Part shown: positions 63,511 through 64,000 of the stretch, in pieces
How positions within the stretch are numbered: position 1 is the stretch's first letter
How the letters are laid out: every line of letters starts with the position of its first letter
Source: Patagioenas fasciata
Taxonomy: Eukaryota; Chordata; Aves; Columbiformes; Columbidae
Reading direction: 5' to 3'
Length of the DNA: 64,000 nt
Assembly (NCBI RefSeq): GCF_037038585.1
Contig: NC_092522.1
Coordinates: 124,478,661-124,542,660 of the forward strand
Program-made: the position numbers and the translations under genes
The notes under the pieces: generated by a model
What the model saw: only the letters and a program-made list of their open reading frames with translations
Database searches by the model: none
What the model was told of the DNA's origin: nothing

Positions 63511-64000
63511 CTCTGTTGGGTTTGCCTTGGAAGTCTTCCTTGAGGGGTGTCCCCAAGACATATCAGATGGTGCTTGGGAGTTGCCGTGGGCTGGTCCACA
63601 CTGTTGTTGTACCATCACTTGCAGTGAACGTCTGGGCGCTACCAGATGTGGAAGGAGAGCTCTCTTGCCCCATGGCACTTGTGTCTCAGATGTAACACCA
63701 TTCCTTCAGGGTCCAATCTTCCCTCTTTAAACTGCAGATGTCCCAAAGACCAGGGTGTCCCCCGGTTAAGCAATACTCTGTGAAGAGACTGATAAATCAC
63801 TTGAATAAGCAACAACCTAATGAACTAATGATCTCATTATAATTATTAATCTACAATCTGATTTTGCACATTATTAAATACAATGATAAAGGTATCACTC
63901 TTAAACTGTAGAAATAACACATTACTACTACTGAGTTACAGTTCTACCATCCTTCCCTCCCCACAACTCTTCATACCAGGGTGCGTGACCCTTTTAACCC
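63511..64000. other. Right-hand intergenic end
   Basis: AT-rich over the last 250 bp; nothing recognised. Confidence 0.5.

Overview
The window is nuclear DNA from a bird. The evidence is a large number of CR1 LINE 3' ends closing on the avian-type ATTCTRTG tail repeat, intron-rich vertebrate genes, and the conserved neighbour pair EFR3B-POMC. CR1 density is very high: about 40 fragments, roughly a fifth of the window by hand tally, several of them almost identical to one another. That suggests a lineage with a recent CR1 burst; woodpeckers and relatives are known for this, but the species cannot be fixed from the window.

Layout. (1) Positions 1-31335, + strand: the 3' nine-tenths of EFR3B, with 20 coding exons between 2670 and 28177. 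They join in frame and correspond to residues 71-817 of the vertebrate protein. A 3.1 kb 3' UTR follows, carrying a 20-22 bp minisatellite. The N-terminal exons lie left of the window. (2) Positions 35326 down to about 31575, - strand: a complete POMC gene with TATA box, non-coding exon 1, signal-peptide exon 2 and hormone exon 3. It encodes a 259-residue precursor with gamma-MSH, ACTH/alpha-MSH, beta-MSH and beta-endorphin. EFR3B and POMC converge, with poly(A) signals about 280 bp apart. (3) Positions 35500-49850: an intergenic stretch with CR1 copies, a 107-bp x 6 minisatellite and an 11-bp-type minisatellite array. (4) Positions 49897-62190, + strand: a six-exon secreted coiled-coil plus fibrinogen-domain gene, 435 residues, angiopoietin-like/fibrinogen-like, whose orthology I cannot assign. 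Its 3' UTR probably ends near 63510.

The three genes are not a functional unit. EFR3B is the plasma-membrane anchor of the PI4KIIIalpha complex. POMC is a pituitary and hypothalamic prohormone. The fibrinogen-domain protein is predicted to be an extracellular oligomer. Their proximity is inherited synteny.

The most unusual signals are: a 63-bp tandem duplication copying the end of fibrinogen-domain exon 5 together with its splice donor, giving two in-frame donors 21 codons apart; the ATTTA/GGGG-periodic minisatellite in the EFR3B 3' UTR; a duplicated intron block flanking one EFR3B exon; an 800-bp homopyrimidine tract; and CR1 ends lying within 15-45 bp of splice sites. I saw no prokaryotic system, CRISPR array, tRNA or rRNA.
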